From Poriferisodalis sp026713105 (GTDB lineage: Bacteria > Actinomycetota > Acidimicrobiia > Acidimicrobiales > Poriferisodalaceae), in contig OZ220472.1 in NCBI GenBank assembly GCA_965115995.1, positions 2,914,001-2,978,000 on the forward strand: a stretch of 64,000 nt of DNA, given 5' to 3'. This document shows positions 51,666 to 60,803 of the stretch, one piece after another; within the stretch, counting starts at the first letter, position 1; each line of letters starts with the position of its first letter. The notes beneath the pieces were generated by a model. It saw nothing but the letters and a program-made list of their open reading frames with translations, searched no databases and had not been told where the DNA came from. The translations under genes and the position numbers were made by a program.

Positions 51666-52729
51666 GCCGGCAGCTCCACGAAGTCGATGTCGTAACCAAA
51701 CGCCCGAGGTCCGACGAGGTCGAGCATCCCGTCTTGATGCCATTCCGGTGCGCACGGCATGCCGATCACGATCACCCGGTTCCCATACGCCAATGCCTCG
51801 GTAGTGATGGGTTCGAAGGTCTCGCAGTCGAGCAGGCAGATGAGGTTGGGGGTGGTGATGGCCGGTTCGCCGTCGACAAACGCAATGAGGTTCTCGTTCT
51901 GCACCTCGATCCGCATCGTCGCATCGACACCGTCGAGATCTTCGAGAATCACCGTGGACCGGGCGAAGCCATCTGTCGTTCGCCTGTCGAGATCCATCAC
52001 CTTGCCGGTGAAGAACCTCTTCGATCCGGATTCGCTCAGAAATCGCTCCCACGCTCCCGCGACGCCGTCTTTCACGTCTTGCAGCAGTCGGCCTACTTCG
52101 GTGCAGTACGTCAGCGACCCCTGTATCGCGTGCTGCGCTACCTGCGCGGCAGTGAGGGGATAGCAGCTGATGGAGTTGGCGAGTCCCAGCTGGATGACCG
52201 CGGTGCGGGCCAGCGTTTCGGCAACGTGATTCGTGGTCGTCTCGAAGACTGCTTGATTGCCCTTCTCGTCTGCAACCGACAGCGGCCCCGCCGGCAGGCC
52301 GGCGAGCGTGAAGACGGTCATTTCAATCTGCGGGAAGGCCCGACGCATTGAGTCGGCGTTGACGATGGGAAGACCCATCTCGGCAGCCGTGGCGATCGGG
52401 AGCAGCGTGTTGCATCCGCCGACCTCGATGGGCATGATCGCTGCGGGTTCCTTGCCGAGGTACGAGGCAAGCGCCCGTACGCCGGAGACGTACTCGGTGC
52501 CGGCAGGAATCTTCTCCAAGATCACGGTCGGAGCGCCGATCACCGCTGTAGTCAGTACGAGCGCATCGGCCGGCAGGTCGGCGGCGGCCACCACCTGTAC
52601 CGGACCGTAGGTCTCCAGAGCTTGGTGGGCGACGAGTTTGGCGATGTAGGGGTCTCCGCCTCCCCCAGTGCCCAGCAAAGTTGCGCCGAGACAGAGTGCT
52701 TCGATGTCATCAGCCGTCAGCGTTTCCAT
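51662..52729 (-). CDS. DUF917 family protein
   Basis: I place the start at ATG 52729 (METLTADDIEAL), the family N-terminus, giving 355 aa. Conserved blocks are LGTGGGGDPYIAKL, IMPIEVGGCNTLLP, IVNADSMRRAFPQIEM and RSTVILEDLDG. The function of the family is unproven; members are regularly next to HyuA-like genes and are thought to form a complex or supply a missing domain. Here the two overlap by four bases, supporting equal synthesis. It is cytoplasmic, with no membrane segment. Confidence 0.88.
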   Translation of the reverse strand: METLTADDIEALCLGATLLGTGGGGDPYIAKLVAHQALETYGPVQVVAAADLPADALVLTTAVIGAPTVILEKIPAGTEYVSGVRALASYLGKEPAAIMPIEVGGCNTLLPIATAAEMGLPIVNADSMRRAFPQIEMTVFTLAGLPAGPLSVADEKGNQAVFETTTNHVAETLARTAVIQLGLANSISCYPLTAAQVAQHAIQGSLTYCTEVGRLLQDVKDGVAGAWERFLSESGSKRFFTGKVMDLDRRTTDGFARSTVILEDLDGVDATMRIEVQNENLIAFVDGEPAITTPNLICLLDCETFEPITTEALAYGNRVIVIGMPCAPEWHQDGMLDLVGPRAFGYDIDFVELPA

Positions 52730-52785
52730 GGCATGTCCCTCAGGTGATCTGTCCTTCGAGTCTTGGCTGCAAGACCTGTCGAGGT

Positions 52786-53601
52786 TCAAGTGGCTGGAGT
52801 CGGAACGGATGACAACCGCACCGGTTCGTGACGGGGGTCCACATCCAGAACCGGCTCCACGATGGGAACCCATCCCAGCTCGCGTTCCGGCACCGGGTCG
52901 TAGCCGCCCGCTCGGCTCGTGTGCCAACCATGATCTGTTCCCAGTCCAGCAAGGAATTCCGCGTATCGCAGCGGGGCGGTGATCGCATCGATGACCGGCA
53001 CACCGATCTTGTCCTGCACCTCGCGGTAGAAGCCGAATTCGATGGTGCAGCCCAGCACCACTGCGTCAGCACCGTCGTCGTGCACGGCGCGTTCGGCTTC
53101 GTGCACGATGCGCTGCTGCGTCTCGGCCGGATCGGCTTGGAACTCGTCGACACTCATGTCCAGAACTCGAAACGACGCCAGGTGCCCTCCGTACCCGTAC
53201 TTGACGACGTTTTCGTGCATCTCAGGAATCCACTTGCGGCGACCAACAAGGATCGAGACTCGCTCGCCGATGGTGGCCGCTATGTGCAGGCAGGCTTCGG
53301 CAGGGGCCGTGACCGCCATCGGGCCAGCCAGTTCGCGGGCCCCGCGCACGAAGGGGTCGTAGAAGCACCCGACAACTGCGGCGTCGTATGCGCGTCGCGC
53401 GGCCGCCCAACGCACGACTCCCATAGTGGGGCCGGCGACGACAGCTTCAAGAGCATTCCATTCCAGATGCTGGGGGCCGACATCGGGAAGCGAGCAGACA
53501 TCGACGCGGGTCGTCGCTGCGGCTTCGCGACGCAACTCTGCCCCAATCGGTGCGTCGTAGGCGTCAGTGCCAACGGGATTGATCCACAGAATCCGGGCCA
53601 T
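52786..53601 (-). CDS. Asp/Glu/hydantoin racemase family protein
   Basis: This 271-aa protein starts at ATG 53601 (MARILWINPVGT). The two Cys blocks of the family are present: AAVVGCFYDPFV and DAVVLGCTIEFGF, each Cys acting as acid/base on opposite faces of the substrate. Relatives racemise hydantoins, Asp/Glu or allantoin-type compounds. The last 40 residues extend beyond the usual end. Placed 56 bases before DUF917, it should set the stereochemistry for the hydantoinase-like step. Confidence 0.85.
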   Translation of the reverse strand: MARILWINPVGTDAYDAPIGAELRREAAATTRVDVCSLPDVGPQHLEWNALEAVVAGPTMGVVRWAAARRAYDAAVVGCFYDPFVRGARELAGPMAVTAPAEACLHIAATIGERVSILVGRRKWIPEMHENVVKYGYGGHLASFRVLDMSVDEFQADPAETQQRIVHEAERAVHDDGADAVVLGCTIEFGFYREVQDKIGVPVIDAITAPLRYAEFLAGLGTDHGWHTSRAGGYDPVPERELGWVPIVEPVLDVDPRHEPVRLSSVPTPAT

Positions 53602-53684
53602 CTGCCGACTGGCCTCCTCGTGCAGCAGGAGTCGAGAAGCACACTATGTGGAGGCCTCAACAACAAATCCAGGGCAGATTGCTT

Positions 53685-53716
53685 GGTGCGGCATTGCCAA
53701 TTGTGCAATAGGCACC
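53685..53716. promoter_or_regulatory. Nested inverted repeat between oxidase stop and racemase start
   Basis: GGTGC (53685-53689) with GCACC (53712-53716) encloses ATTGC (53693-53697) with GCAAT (53705-53709). It lies just after the oxidase stop and 84 bases before the racemase start on the minus strand. It may be an operator for the local PucR regulator or a weak terminator inside the cluster. Confidence 0.35.
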
Positions 53717-53718
53717 GA

Positions 53719-54852
53719 TTAGGACATGAACCGCCGAGGATTGAGCTCAGCGATCAGGTCACTAGCCGGGCCCACAGGTCTTTCGCCACAAATCAAGTCG
53801 GCCGTCAGCGAGGCGATGGCCGGCGCAGTCTGTATGCCCGTGCCCCCTTGACCAGCGCACCAGAAGAAGCCCGCGACATTTGGGTCGAATCCGACAATGG
53901 GGACACGGTCCGGTGCAAACGTGCGCAACCCAGCCCACGTTGAGCGCACCGAGCGGATCCCCAACCGGGTTGCCCGGTTGACGGCATCGATGCCCATGGC
54001 CACGTCGATCTCGCGGGGCCGGGCGTCGCACGGATTGTCGAGATGCTCGTCGGCCGGCGACCCGAGCAGCTGGCCGGGACCTTCGGGTTTGAAATAGAAG
54101 GTCTCGTCGGCGGCGATCACGAGCGGCCAGTCGTCGGCTTCATACGTGGTGGAGAACGTGAAGATCGTGCGACGCAGCGGTTGTATGCCAAGAGCGCTCG
54201 CTCCAGCCAGAACGGCGACCTCGTCGGCCCACGCGCCCGCGGCGTTCACGACAACCTCACAGCCGAGTGCGCCCGCTGCGGTGTCGACTTGCCAACCGCT
54301 GCCTCTGCGAGCGAGTCCTCGCGCGCCATGCTGCCGAAGGATTGTGACGCCGAGGCCGCGGGCGCCCCGTACGTACGCCTGGTGGAGTCCGGCCACGTCG
54401 ATGTCGAAGCCGCCGTACTCGATCACCCCCCCTGCCAACCACGCAGGATCAAGTGCAGGGCAGATTGCGACCGTGCGTTCGACGTCGAGCAGTTCGCAGT
54501 CGGTCGCCGTGACCTCGTTCGCATCGATTCGTTCTTCGAGATGACCTTCGAACCCGCTGGGTGCTACCCACAGCACATTGCGCGGGACGAGCACAGCGCT
54601 GTTCGCCAGACCATCGGCATCCGAGTCGAGGAATGCTCGTGATGCCGCGCTCAGCCGCCGGCTGACCGGCTCGCCGTAGGAAGCCAGAAATTGCGCCGCC
54701 GACCGCCCGGTGCTGTGGGCCGTCAGCGTTTCTTCGCGCTCGACCACTGCGACCTGCCTGCCGAGCTGCGCCAAGGCAAATGCGGCAGACATTCCCGCGA
54801 TGCCGCCACCGATGACGACGATGTCGAAAGGGCGGACAGCCTCTCGTGCCAT
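53719..54852 (-). CDS. FAD-dependent oxidoreductase (DAO/glycine oxidase-like)
   Basis: This 377-aa protein starts at ATG 54852, 27 bases after the putA stop. The N-terminal dinucleotide fold FDIVVIGGGIAGMSAAFALA ends in VVEREE, binding the ADP part of FAD. AHSTGRSAAQFL and the C-terminal block FFWCAGQGGTGIQTAPAIA fit the DAO family, whose members oxidise D-amino acids, sarcosine, N-methyl amino acids or dimethylglycine. Substrate is unknown. Coupling to PutA suggests a product that enters proline breakdown, for example an N-alkyl or D-proline derivative; this is inference. Confidence 0.85.
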   Translation of the reverse strand: MAREAVRPFDIVVIGGGIAGMSAAFALAQLGRQVAVVEREETLTAHSTGRSAAQFLASYGEPVSRRLSAASRAFLDSDADGLANSAVLVPRNVLWVAPSGFEGHLEERIDANEVTATDCELLDVERTVAICPALDPAWLAGGVIEYGGFDIDVAGLHQAYVRGARGLGVTILRQHGARGLARRGSGWQVDTAAGALGCEVVVNAAGAWADEVAVLAGASALGIQPLRRTIFTFSTTYEADDWPLVIAADETFYFKPEGPGQLLGSPADEHLDNPCDARPREIDVAMGIDAVNRATRLGIRSVRSTWAGLRTFAPDRVPIVGFDPNVAGFFWCAGQGGTGIQTAPAIASLTADLICGERPVGPASDLIAELNPRRFMS

Positions 54853-54879
54853 GGTTCCCGTCCTCTCCGTAGCGCTTGG

Positions 54880-57800
54880 CTATGACCCGGCTAACAGGAC
54901 ATTGCCGTAGCGGTGTGTGGCCTCGCTCACCGCCTGCTCCCGGAGGTAGTGGAGCAGTTCGAGACGGCCCTCGGCGGTCACCGGGCCCTCGCAGACATGC
55001 ACGCCGGCATCATTCGCGGCCACCCGTATCTCGGTGCTGCAGTCTCCCAGCAGGCGCACACGCTCTACACCAAGCGAGCTGAGCCGAGCCGCGAACTCGA
55101 TATCGGACTCCCCCGAAGCGTGCGACTCGGCCAGCCGCACACCGCAGCGTTTGACCGCTAGGCGGACTCGTTCAACGTCCCGGGGAGCTGCATCGGCTTC
55201 GACTCGAAGCGCCATCGACGCGAGCGGCCGGTAGCGAAACCCGTTGCTCTCGCAATACAGGCCTGACGGATCGTGTTCCGCACTGAACTCATCCTCCCAC
55301 GCCGCCTTGTCGCTGGCCCGGGCCATTGCCAGCCACTCGTCGTCGTCTAGGTCGGCGTCTACCGGGTGCCATGTTCCAAGCTGAGATACGTAGTTCGGTC
55401 CGCCGGCCTTCGCGCCGGGGCCCACCGAGGACCGCTTCCACCCGCCGAACGGCTGGCGCCGAACGATGGCACCGGTGGTGCCACGGTTGATGTACGCATT
55501 GCCGACCTCGGCGGCATCCACCCAGCGACGGATCTCCTCAGGGTCGAGCGTGTGGATGCCCCCGGTCAGTCCATACGCGCTCGAGTTCTGCAAGTGGACG
55601 GCGTGGTCGAGCGACTCTGCTCGCATCAGACCCAGCACCGGACCGAAGCACTCGGTGCTTGCGAACCACGATTCGGGCCGAACGCCGATCCGCACTCCTG
55701 GCGTCCACAATCGATCGCTGATCTGTCGAGGCTCGACGAGCCATTCCTCGCCCGCGTCGAGCTGTGTCAGCGCCCGCAGCAGACGAGGTTCGGGCGGCCG
55801 GATGAGCGGCCCGATCGCGGTGGCGATGTCTGTCGCGTCGCCGACGGCAAGACTTCCCACCGCGTCGACGAGTTGGCGGCGCAGCCGAACCGATGTGTAG
55901 GCGTCCCCCACGCAGATCGCGAGGCTGGCAGCTGAGCACTTCTGGCCGGAGTGCCCGAAGGCCGATGACACGAGGTCGCTGACTGCCAAGTCGATGTCTG
56001 CATTGGGCGTGATCACCATGGCGTTCTTGCCCGAGGTTTCTGCGAACAGCCGCAGGTCGGGCTTCCACGACTGGAACATCCGCGCCGTTTCGTGAGCGCC
56101 CGTGAGGATGACGGCATTGACGCCCCGATGGCAGACCAAGTGGCGCCCGACCTCGTCGTCACGAGTCCGGATGAACCGGACCAGATCGGGGGGCAGTCCT
56201 GCGGCCCAGCAGCACTGCGCCACTATCTCGGCGCAAGCCGGCGTCTCGGGAGCTGGCTTGAGGATGGCCGCATTGCCCGCTGCGAGCGCAGCAAACACGC
56301 CGCCGGACGGAATGGCAACCGGAAAGTTCCACGGCGGTACAACGAGCACTGTGCCGAATGGCTGGAATCTGGCATTGCGGTATGCCGTCAAGTCGCATCC
56401 GCGTTCGGCGTACCAGCGCGCAAAGTCGATTGCCTCAGACACCTCCGGATCTGCCTCGGCCATAGTCTTGTGGCCCTCACTCATCATTGCGGCCACCAAG
56501 TCGCCCCGACGCCGGCTCAGTTCCGCTGCAGCGCGCCACAACAGCTCACGGCGTTCGCTCGCCGGTTTCTCAGCCCACTGCTGCTGCGCGGAGGCGGCCG
56601 CGTTCACGACGGAATCGACAGCCGCCTCCTCACAGGCCAGGGTCGCGTCTGGTCCGCCGCCGGCGTTGCGCAGCGCCTGAGCTACGACATCGCGGGCCCA
56701 GGCACGATTCGCTGGCAGGGCCGGATCAGTGTCGGGTTCATTGAAGAATCCTGCGTCGAGTCGGACGGCCTGATGCTCGCGGCGGTCCTGGCGGCGACGC
56801 GGGGAGCTGCCGACGGCCCAGCGTTGCTCGACAGCAGTGCGGAACTTGCGAGCCTCGGATTCGAATGCAGCACTTCGAGGCCGGAGTCCGAACAGATGAT
56901 GGATGAAGTTCTCGTCGGATGCGTTTTCCTCTAGGCGCCGGAAGAGATAGCTGATCGCGACGTCGAAGTTTCTTTCGGCGACAGCCGGGGTGTACAGCAG
57001 GACGCTTCGGTCGTCGCTGCGCAGCAAGGCTGCCTGAGCGGGCGCCATGCCCTCGAGCATTTCGAACTCAACCCGGTGCCGAACATCGCGTTCGCCGGCC
57101 AGCAAATCTGCCCATGCCAGGTCGAACAGATTGTGACTGGCCAAGCCCAGACGGACTGTCGCCGTGCGCTCCTCGGTGAGGACCCAATCGAGGCAGCGCT
57201 TGTAGTTGGCGTCGGTCTCGGCCTTGGTGGCATAGGGCGCTTGGACCCAGCCGTGCATGGCTGCATCAACTCGCTCCATCGCGAGATTCGCACCCTTCAC
57301 CAAACGGATCTTGATGGTGCCGCGCCGCTCACCGGAGGCCGCCTTGCGGTTGTGCCACTCGACGATGTTCCTCAATGTCTCGAAGGAGTCCGGGAGATAG
57401 GCCTGCAGCGCGATACCTGCGTCGAGGTCTGCGAATTCCGGCTCATCCAGCGATGTGCGAAAGGCAATCGCCGTGAGCTCCAGGTCGCGATATTCCTCCA
57501 TGTCGAGATTGACGAAGGTTGAGGGCCGAGTACTCGCTGCTGTTCGCAGCAACGGGCGCAAGGCTTCCGATACCCGGGCGAGCGATCCGTCGAAGTCCCA
57601 GGGGTTCAGCTGCGACACAATCGATGAAACCTTGACGGAGACATAGTTGACGTCGGGCAACGTCAGGGTGTCGAGTACTTCTCGGTGCCGTCGTGCGGCT
57701 TCGGCGTCACCGAGGACAGCTTCGCCGAGCACATTGACGTTCAGCGCGAAGCCTTCCGACGATCGTGAGCGGAGATGGTTGGCGAGTCGCTCGGGCTCCG

Positions 57801-58173
57801 CGTCCACGACGAGGTGCCCGACGAGTGATCTCATCCTGCGAACGGCGAGCGGAATGACCAAGCGGGGCAGTCGTCGGCCAACTTGCGCCCCCGCCCGCAG
57901 CAGCGTCCGATCCAGGGCGGACAAGAAGGCGGGCAGAGGTGCCTCGCTGACAAGCGCTGCGAGCTGATGAGCAGCCACAGACGGACTCTCGGGCCGAATG
58001 ACACGGTCAATGAATCGCATCGCGAAGGCGGTGGCCGCTGCGTCTGTCACCACCCCGTCCAGACGTCTGGCACCAGCTCGCTCCCGTTTGGGAACGCCCC
58101 GATCCGCCACCGCGAGCCATCGGCCAACGCGCTCGACGGCCGCGTCCGCGAGCAGACCAGTGTCGCCGGCCAT
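54880..58173 (-). CDS. putA: Bifunctional proline dehydrogenase/P5C dehydrogenase
   Basis: I place the start at ATG 58173 (MAGDTGLLAD), 11 bases after GGAGGGG, giving 1097 aa; an earlier start at 58284 would add 37 residues. The proline dehydrogenase domain has IKIRLVKGANLAMERV, PYATKAETDANYKR and FEMLEGMAPAQ. The P5C dehydrogenase domain has VPPWNFPVAIPSGGV, AETSGKNAMVI and GHSGQKCSAASL with catalytic Cys746. A C-terminal extension of about 100 residues is typical of actinobacterial PutA. It converts proline to glutamate via FAD and NAD. It heads the minus-strand cluster. Confidence 0.93.
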   Translation of the reverse strand: MAGDTGLLADAAVERVGRWLAVADRGVPKRERAGARRLDGVVTDAAATAFAMRFIDRVIRPESPSVAAHQLAALVSEAPLPAFLSALDRTLLRAGAQVGRRLPRLVIPLAVRRMRSLVGHLVVDAEPERLANHLRSRSSEGFALNVNVLGEAVLGDAEAARRHREVLDTLTLPDVNYVSVKVSSIVSQLNPWDFDGSLARVSEALRPLLRTAASTRPSTFVNLDMEEYRDLELTAIAFRTSLDEPEFADLDAGIALQAYLPDSFETLRNIVEWHNRKAASGERRGTIKIRLVKGANLAMERVDAAMHGWVQAPYATKAETDANYKRCLDWVLTEERTATVRLGLASHNLFDLAWADLLAGERDVRHRVEFEMLEGMAPAQAALLRSDDRSVLLYTPAVAERNFDVAISYLFRRLEENASDENFIHHLFGLRPRSAAFESEARKFRTAVEQRWAVGSSPRRRQDRREHQAVRLDAGFFNEPDTDPALPANRAWARDVVAQALRNAGGGPDATLACEEAAVDSVVNAAASAQQQWAEKPASERRELLWRAAAELSRRRGDLVAAMMSEGHKTMAEADPEVSEAIDFARWYAERGCDLTAYRNARFQPFGTVLVVPPWNFPVAIPSGGVFAALAAGNAAILKPAPETPACAEIVAQCCWAAGLPPDLVRFIRTRDDEVGRHLVCHRGVNAVILTGAHETARMFQSWKPDLRLFAETSGKNAMVITPNADIDLAVSDLVSSAFGHSGQKCSAASLAICVGDAYTSVRLRRQLVDAVGSLAVGDATDIATAIGPLIRPPEPRLLRALTQLDAGEEWLVEPRQISDRLWTPGVRIGVRPESWFASTECFGPVLGLMRAESLDHAVHLQNSSAYGLTGGIHTLDPEEIRRWVDAAEVGNAYINRGTTGAIVRRQPFGGWKRSSVGPGAKAGGPNYVSQLGTWHPVDADLDDDEWLAMARASDKAAWEDEFSAEHDPSGLYCESNGFRYRPLASMALRVEADAAPRDVERVRLAVKRCGVRLAESHASGESDIEFAARLSSLGVERVRLLGDCSTEIRVAANDAGVHVCEGPVTAEGRLELLHYLREQAVSEATHRYGNVLLAGS

Positions 58174-58499
58174 GAATCGACCGTCCCCTCCGTCCGAGAG
58201 CAGATCCGAATGGCGACCGACGTGAATGGACGACCGCCTGAGCCCGGAACCTATGTTGCCGCCAGACACGCCATCGATGGGCACATCGCAACCCCAGACT
58301 CATCCCGCAGCGCAATCTGCCCTCCAAACGCCGACATGTGAAAACGACAGGAATGACGCTCGCAGAAGTCCGCTACGTAACCGGCGAGCAGACCGGGCCA
58401 ACTGAGCAAGCCCATCCTCGACGGTGTCGAACTCGTAGGCCAGCACGGCGCGCCATGCGCACTTGCAAGAGCACACGGATTTCTTGTAGGAGTGGCGCC
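58174..58499. promoter_or_regulatory. Divergent region between putA and the AbrB-like gene
   Basis: This 326-base gap should hold the putA promoter and that of the plus-strand antitoxin. A longer putA reading frame reaches 58284. I cannot assign -35/-10 elements or an operator with confidence. Confidence 0.3.
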
Positions 58500-58742
58500 A
58501 TGGCAGTTGCGCAGTACCGAGTCTCGAAGAGCGGTTGCCTCACGCTGCCTGTTGAGACACGCCGACGATGGGGGATCGCCGCCGGAGGAACAGTCGAGAT
58601 CGCCGACCTCGGCGATGCGGTGGTCGTAGTGCCAACTGGCCGAGAGGGACTGCGGTCAATACTCGGCCAGGCCATTGCCGAAGCCGACGGCTATGGGCCG
58701 CTTGCGCGCCGAATAGTCGCCAGCGAGCCTGATCTCGCATGA
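58500..58742 (+). CDS. AbrB/MazE-type antitoxin-like protein, apparently orphan
   Basis: This 80-aa protein starts at ATG 58500, preceded by TAGGAG. The first 45 residues form a swapped-hairpin AbrB domain (QYRVSKSGCLTLPVETRRRW, GIAAGGTVEIADLGDAVVV). The C-terminal helix is short, as in VapB-type antitoxins. An ATG overlaps its stop (ATGA at 58739), the usual start of a VapC toxin, but none of the three frames there reads as a PIN domain. The toxin seems lost, replaced by the convergent toxin-antitoxin pair. Confidence 0.7.
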   Translation: MAVAQYRVSKSGCLTLPVETRRRWGIAAGGTVEIADLGDAVVVVPTGREGLRSILGQAIAEADGYGPLARRIVASEPDLA

Positions 58743-58784
58743 GCCCGAGACCCCGCGACGCCGTACATTCTATGGATTCAGACG

Positions 58785-59186
58785 TCACTCCGGGATGTCA
58801 CCCTGGGATTGAGAAGCCACGAGGGCTTCCCAGAGGGAATCTGCAAGGGGGACGGCCTCGTCGTACCAGTCGTTGCCAATTGCTGCGCCTGCAGCCTGAG
58901 AGTTCTTGTCGCCTAGCAGCAGGAAGGCGCACATTGACTCATCAGAGGGCATCGCAAAGATGGTCCTCACGAATGCGAGGTGTCCAGGGATATGGGTGCG
59001 GACCTCCCCCATCAAAATGCGGTGACGCGACTGGGCGAGTCCGAACCGGACTTGGGGGAGTTCAGCGGCGCGACGCTTCTCGATCAGATACCGCAGATCG
59101 GCTGCAGTAGCGATGAACAGATTTGGGTCGCTTGCCCTGAGTCGTTCGAGCGACTCGGTGAACTGTCGAGACCGGACGATCCGCAT
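58785..59186 (-). CDS. RelE/HigB-like toxin
   Basis: This 133-aa protein starts 76 bases after the antitoxin stop. The N-terminus (MRIVRSRQFTESLERLRA) and core (VRFGLAQSRHRILMGEVRT, AFVRTIFAM, FLLLGDKN) fit the RelE/ParE-type fold of actinobacterial toxins, and the tail NDWYDEAVPLADSLWEAL is a frequent extension in that group. Such toxins cut mRNA on the ribosome. It pairs with the HTH protein encoded upstream on the same strand. Confidence 0.7.
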   Translation of the reverse strand: MRIVRSRQFTESLERLRASDPNLFIATAADLRYLIEKRRAAELPQVRFGLAQSRHRILMGEVRTHIPGHLAFVRTIFAMPSDESMCAFLLLGDKNSQAAGAAIGNDWYDEAVPLADSLWEALVASQSQGDIPE

Positions 59187-59262
59187 CCCGTCCTGCTAGC
59201 ACTGCCGAGACCTCTACCGGGCAGGCATTTCGCGCCGCTGCAATCCTTGAACGGCCTTGCTG

Positions 59263-59586
59263 TCATGCCTCGAGGGGGGTGAGGGTGATTTCGAATTGAT
59301 ACCCGAGGCCAGCGAAATACCGAGCCAACGTGCTGAGCTTGGCATCGAGCATGCCTCGGGCTTCAAGCTGGGAAACAGCAGATTTGGTGACATCCATGGC
59401 CCGTGCCACATCTGTCTGGCGGACTCCGGCGGCGACTCGGAGGCTCTTCAGGCAGGCATCCAAAGCGAGCAGGCCGACAGTTCTGTCCTCGATCCGGGAC
59501 CGTTCGGCGTGCGTGAGGTTCAATCCATCGAGGACATCGTCGACCTCTTCGAACCCGTCCGAATTCCCGGTGTCGGTGATCTTCAT
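59263..59586 (-). CDS. HTH (Xre/HigA-like) antitoxin
   Basis: This 107-aa protein starts at ATG 59586, six bases after GGAGG; earlier ATG codons at 59613 and 59634 have no such site. The helix-turn-helix is ALDACLKSLRVAAGVRQTDV, ARAMDVTKSAVSQLEARG, followed by a C-terminal beta strand (GYQFEITLTPLE) that may contact the toxin. It is the first gene of the unit, 76 bases before the toxin gene, and should bind the toxin and repress its own promoter through the palindrome at 59623-59640. Confidence 0.8.
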   Translation of the reverse strand: MKITDTGNSDGFEEVDDVLDGLNLTHAERSRIEDRTVGLLALDACLKSLRVAAGVRQTDVARAMDVTKSAVSQLEARGMLDAKLSTLARYFAGLGYQFEITLTPLEA

Positions 59587-59622
59587 GTACGGCCTCCAGC
59601 GCCCCGGCGCCATCGCCAGGTA

Positions 59623-59640
59623 GTTTAGTCGCAACTAAAC
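59623..59640. promoter_or_regulatory. Perfect 7-bp palindromic operator of the toxin-antitoxin pair
   Basis: GTTTAGT (59623-59629) and ACTAAAC (59634-59640) flank CGCA. The site is AT-rich in a GC-rich region and lies 37 bases before the antitoxin start, the expected place for autorepression by the HTH protein. Confidence 0.7.
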
Positions 59641-59681
59641 CAATTGCATATCGTCGGTCGTGCGCTGCTCGAGCTGGGACG

Positions 59682-60671
59682 TCAGCCGAGGAGGCCCATG
59701 CCTGCGACGGTGTCGCGCTCTTCGACGAGCTCGGCCCAGGAGGCCTCGATGCGGGAGCGGCTGAAGTCGTCGAGCTCGAGGCCGGTCACGACGTGGTACT
59801 GGCCGCCTGAGACCGTGACGGGGTACGAGGTGATGATGCCCTCGGGGGCGCTGTAGTCGCCGGTGGAACCGATGCCCATCGACACCCAGTCGCCGCCGGG
59901 CGTGTCCGAGGACCAGTCGCGCATGTGATCCACCGCCGCCGACGCTGCCGAGGCCGCTGAGGACGCTCCCCTCGCGTTGATGATGGCTGCACCGCGTTGC
60001 TGCAGCGTGGGGATGAAGTCGTCTTCCAGCCATGCCTGGTCGTCCACCAGCGCCGCAGCGTTGTGGCCGCCGACTTCGGCGTGGAAGATGTCCGGATACT
60101 GGGTGGCGGAGTGGTTGCCCCAGATCGTCATGCGGGTCACGTCGTTCACCGACATGGCGGCCTTGCTGGCCAGCTGCGCAATGGCCCGGTTGTGGTCCAG
60201 CCGGGTCATGGCGGTGAACTGCCCGTCGGCGATGTTGGCCGCGTTGCGCATGGCGATCAGGCAGTTGGTGTTGGCCGGGTTGCCCACCACCAGCACCCGC
60301 ACGTCCGGGTTGGCCGAGTCGCTGAGCGCCTTGCCCTGCACAGTGAAGATGCCGCCGTTGGCCTCCAGCAGATCGCTGCGCTCCATGCCCGCCTTGCGCG
60401 GCATCGAGCCCACCAGTAGCGCGTAGTCGGCACCTTCGAACGCCTCGTTCGGGTCCGAGGTACCGGTGCGGGACGCCAGCAGCGGGAAGGCGCAGTCGTC
60501 GAGCTCCATCATCACGCCCTCGAGCGCGCCCATAGCCGGGGGAATCTCCAGCATCCGCAGCTCGACTGGCTGGTCTGGGCCGAGCATGGCTCCCGAAGCG
60601 ATCCGGAACAGCAGGCTGTAGCCGATCTGGCCCGCGGCCCCGGTGACAGCAACTCGTACGGGATCGTTCAC
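59682..60671 (-). CDS. mdh: Malate dehydrogenase
   Basis: This 329-aa protein starts at ATG 60671. It shows VAVTGAAGQIGYSLLFRIA (NAD-binding loop), VGSMPRKAGMERSDLL (substrate Arg residues), VVGNPANTNCLIAM and IWGNHSATQYPD with the catalytic His. It matches the cytosolic-type NAD malate dehydrogenase of actinobacteria in length and motif order and interconverts malate and oxaloacetate in the TCA cycle. Its stop is 42 bases from the toxin-antitoxin operator, in the same direction. Confidence 0.96.
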   Translation of the reverse strand: MNDPVRVAVTGAAGQIGYSLLFRIASGAMLGPDQPVELRMLEIPPAMGALEGVMMELDDCAFPLLASRTGTSDPNEAFEGADYALLVGSMPRKAGMERSDLLEANGGIFTVQGKALSDSANPDVRVLVVGNPANTNCLIAMRNAANIADGQFTAMTRLDHNRAIAQLASKAAMSVNDVTRMTIWGNHSATQYPDIFHAEVGGHNAAALVDDQAWLEDDFIPTLQQRGAAIINARGASSAASAASAAVDHMRDWSSDTPGGDWVSMGIGSTGDYSAPEGIITSYPVTVSGGQYHVVTGLELDDFSRSRIEASWAELVEERDTVAGMGLLG

Positions 60672-60803
60672 TGTTCTCTCCTGGTTCGACGCGCCGGGCA
60701 GGTGCCCCGGCTGCGGGCGTTTCTAGCGCGGCAATGCGTCGACTGCACTCGCGTTGCCGTCGCGTCGATCGAGCAACTTCGGACGGCTGAATGCGGCCGC
60801 GCG

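Noticed and set aside
58739..59110. Possible VapC-type toxin after the AbrB-like gene
   Set aside because: The ATGA start fits, but none of the three frames has the acidic residues or strand order of a PIN domain, and the convergent RelE-like gene covers the same DNA.
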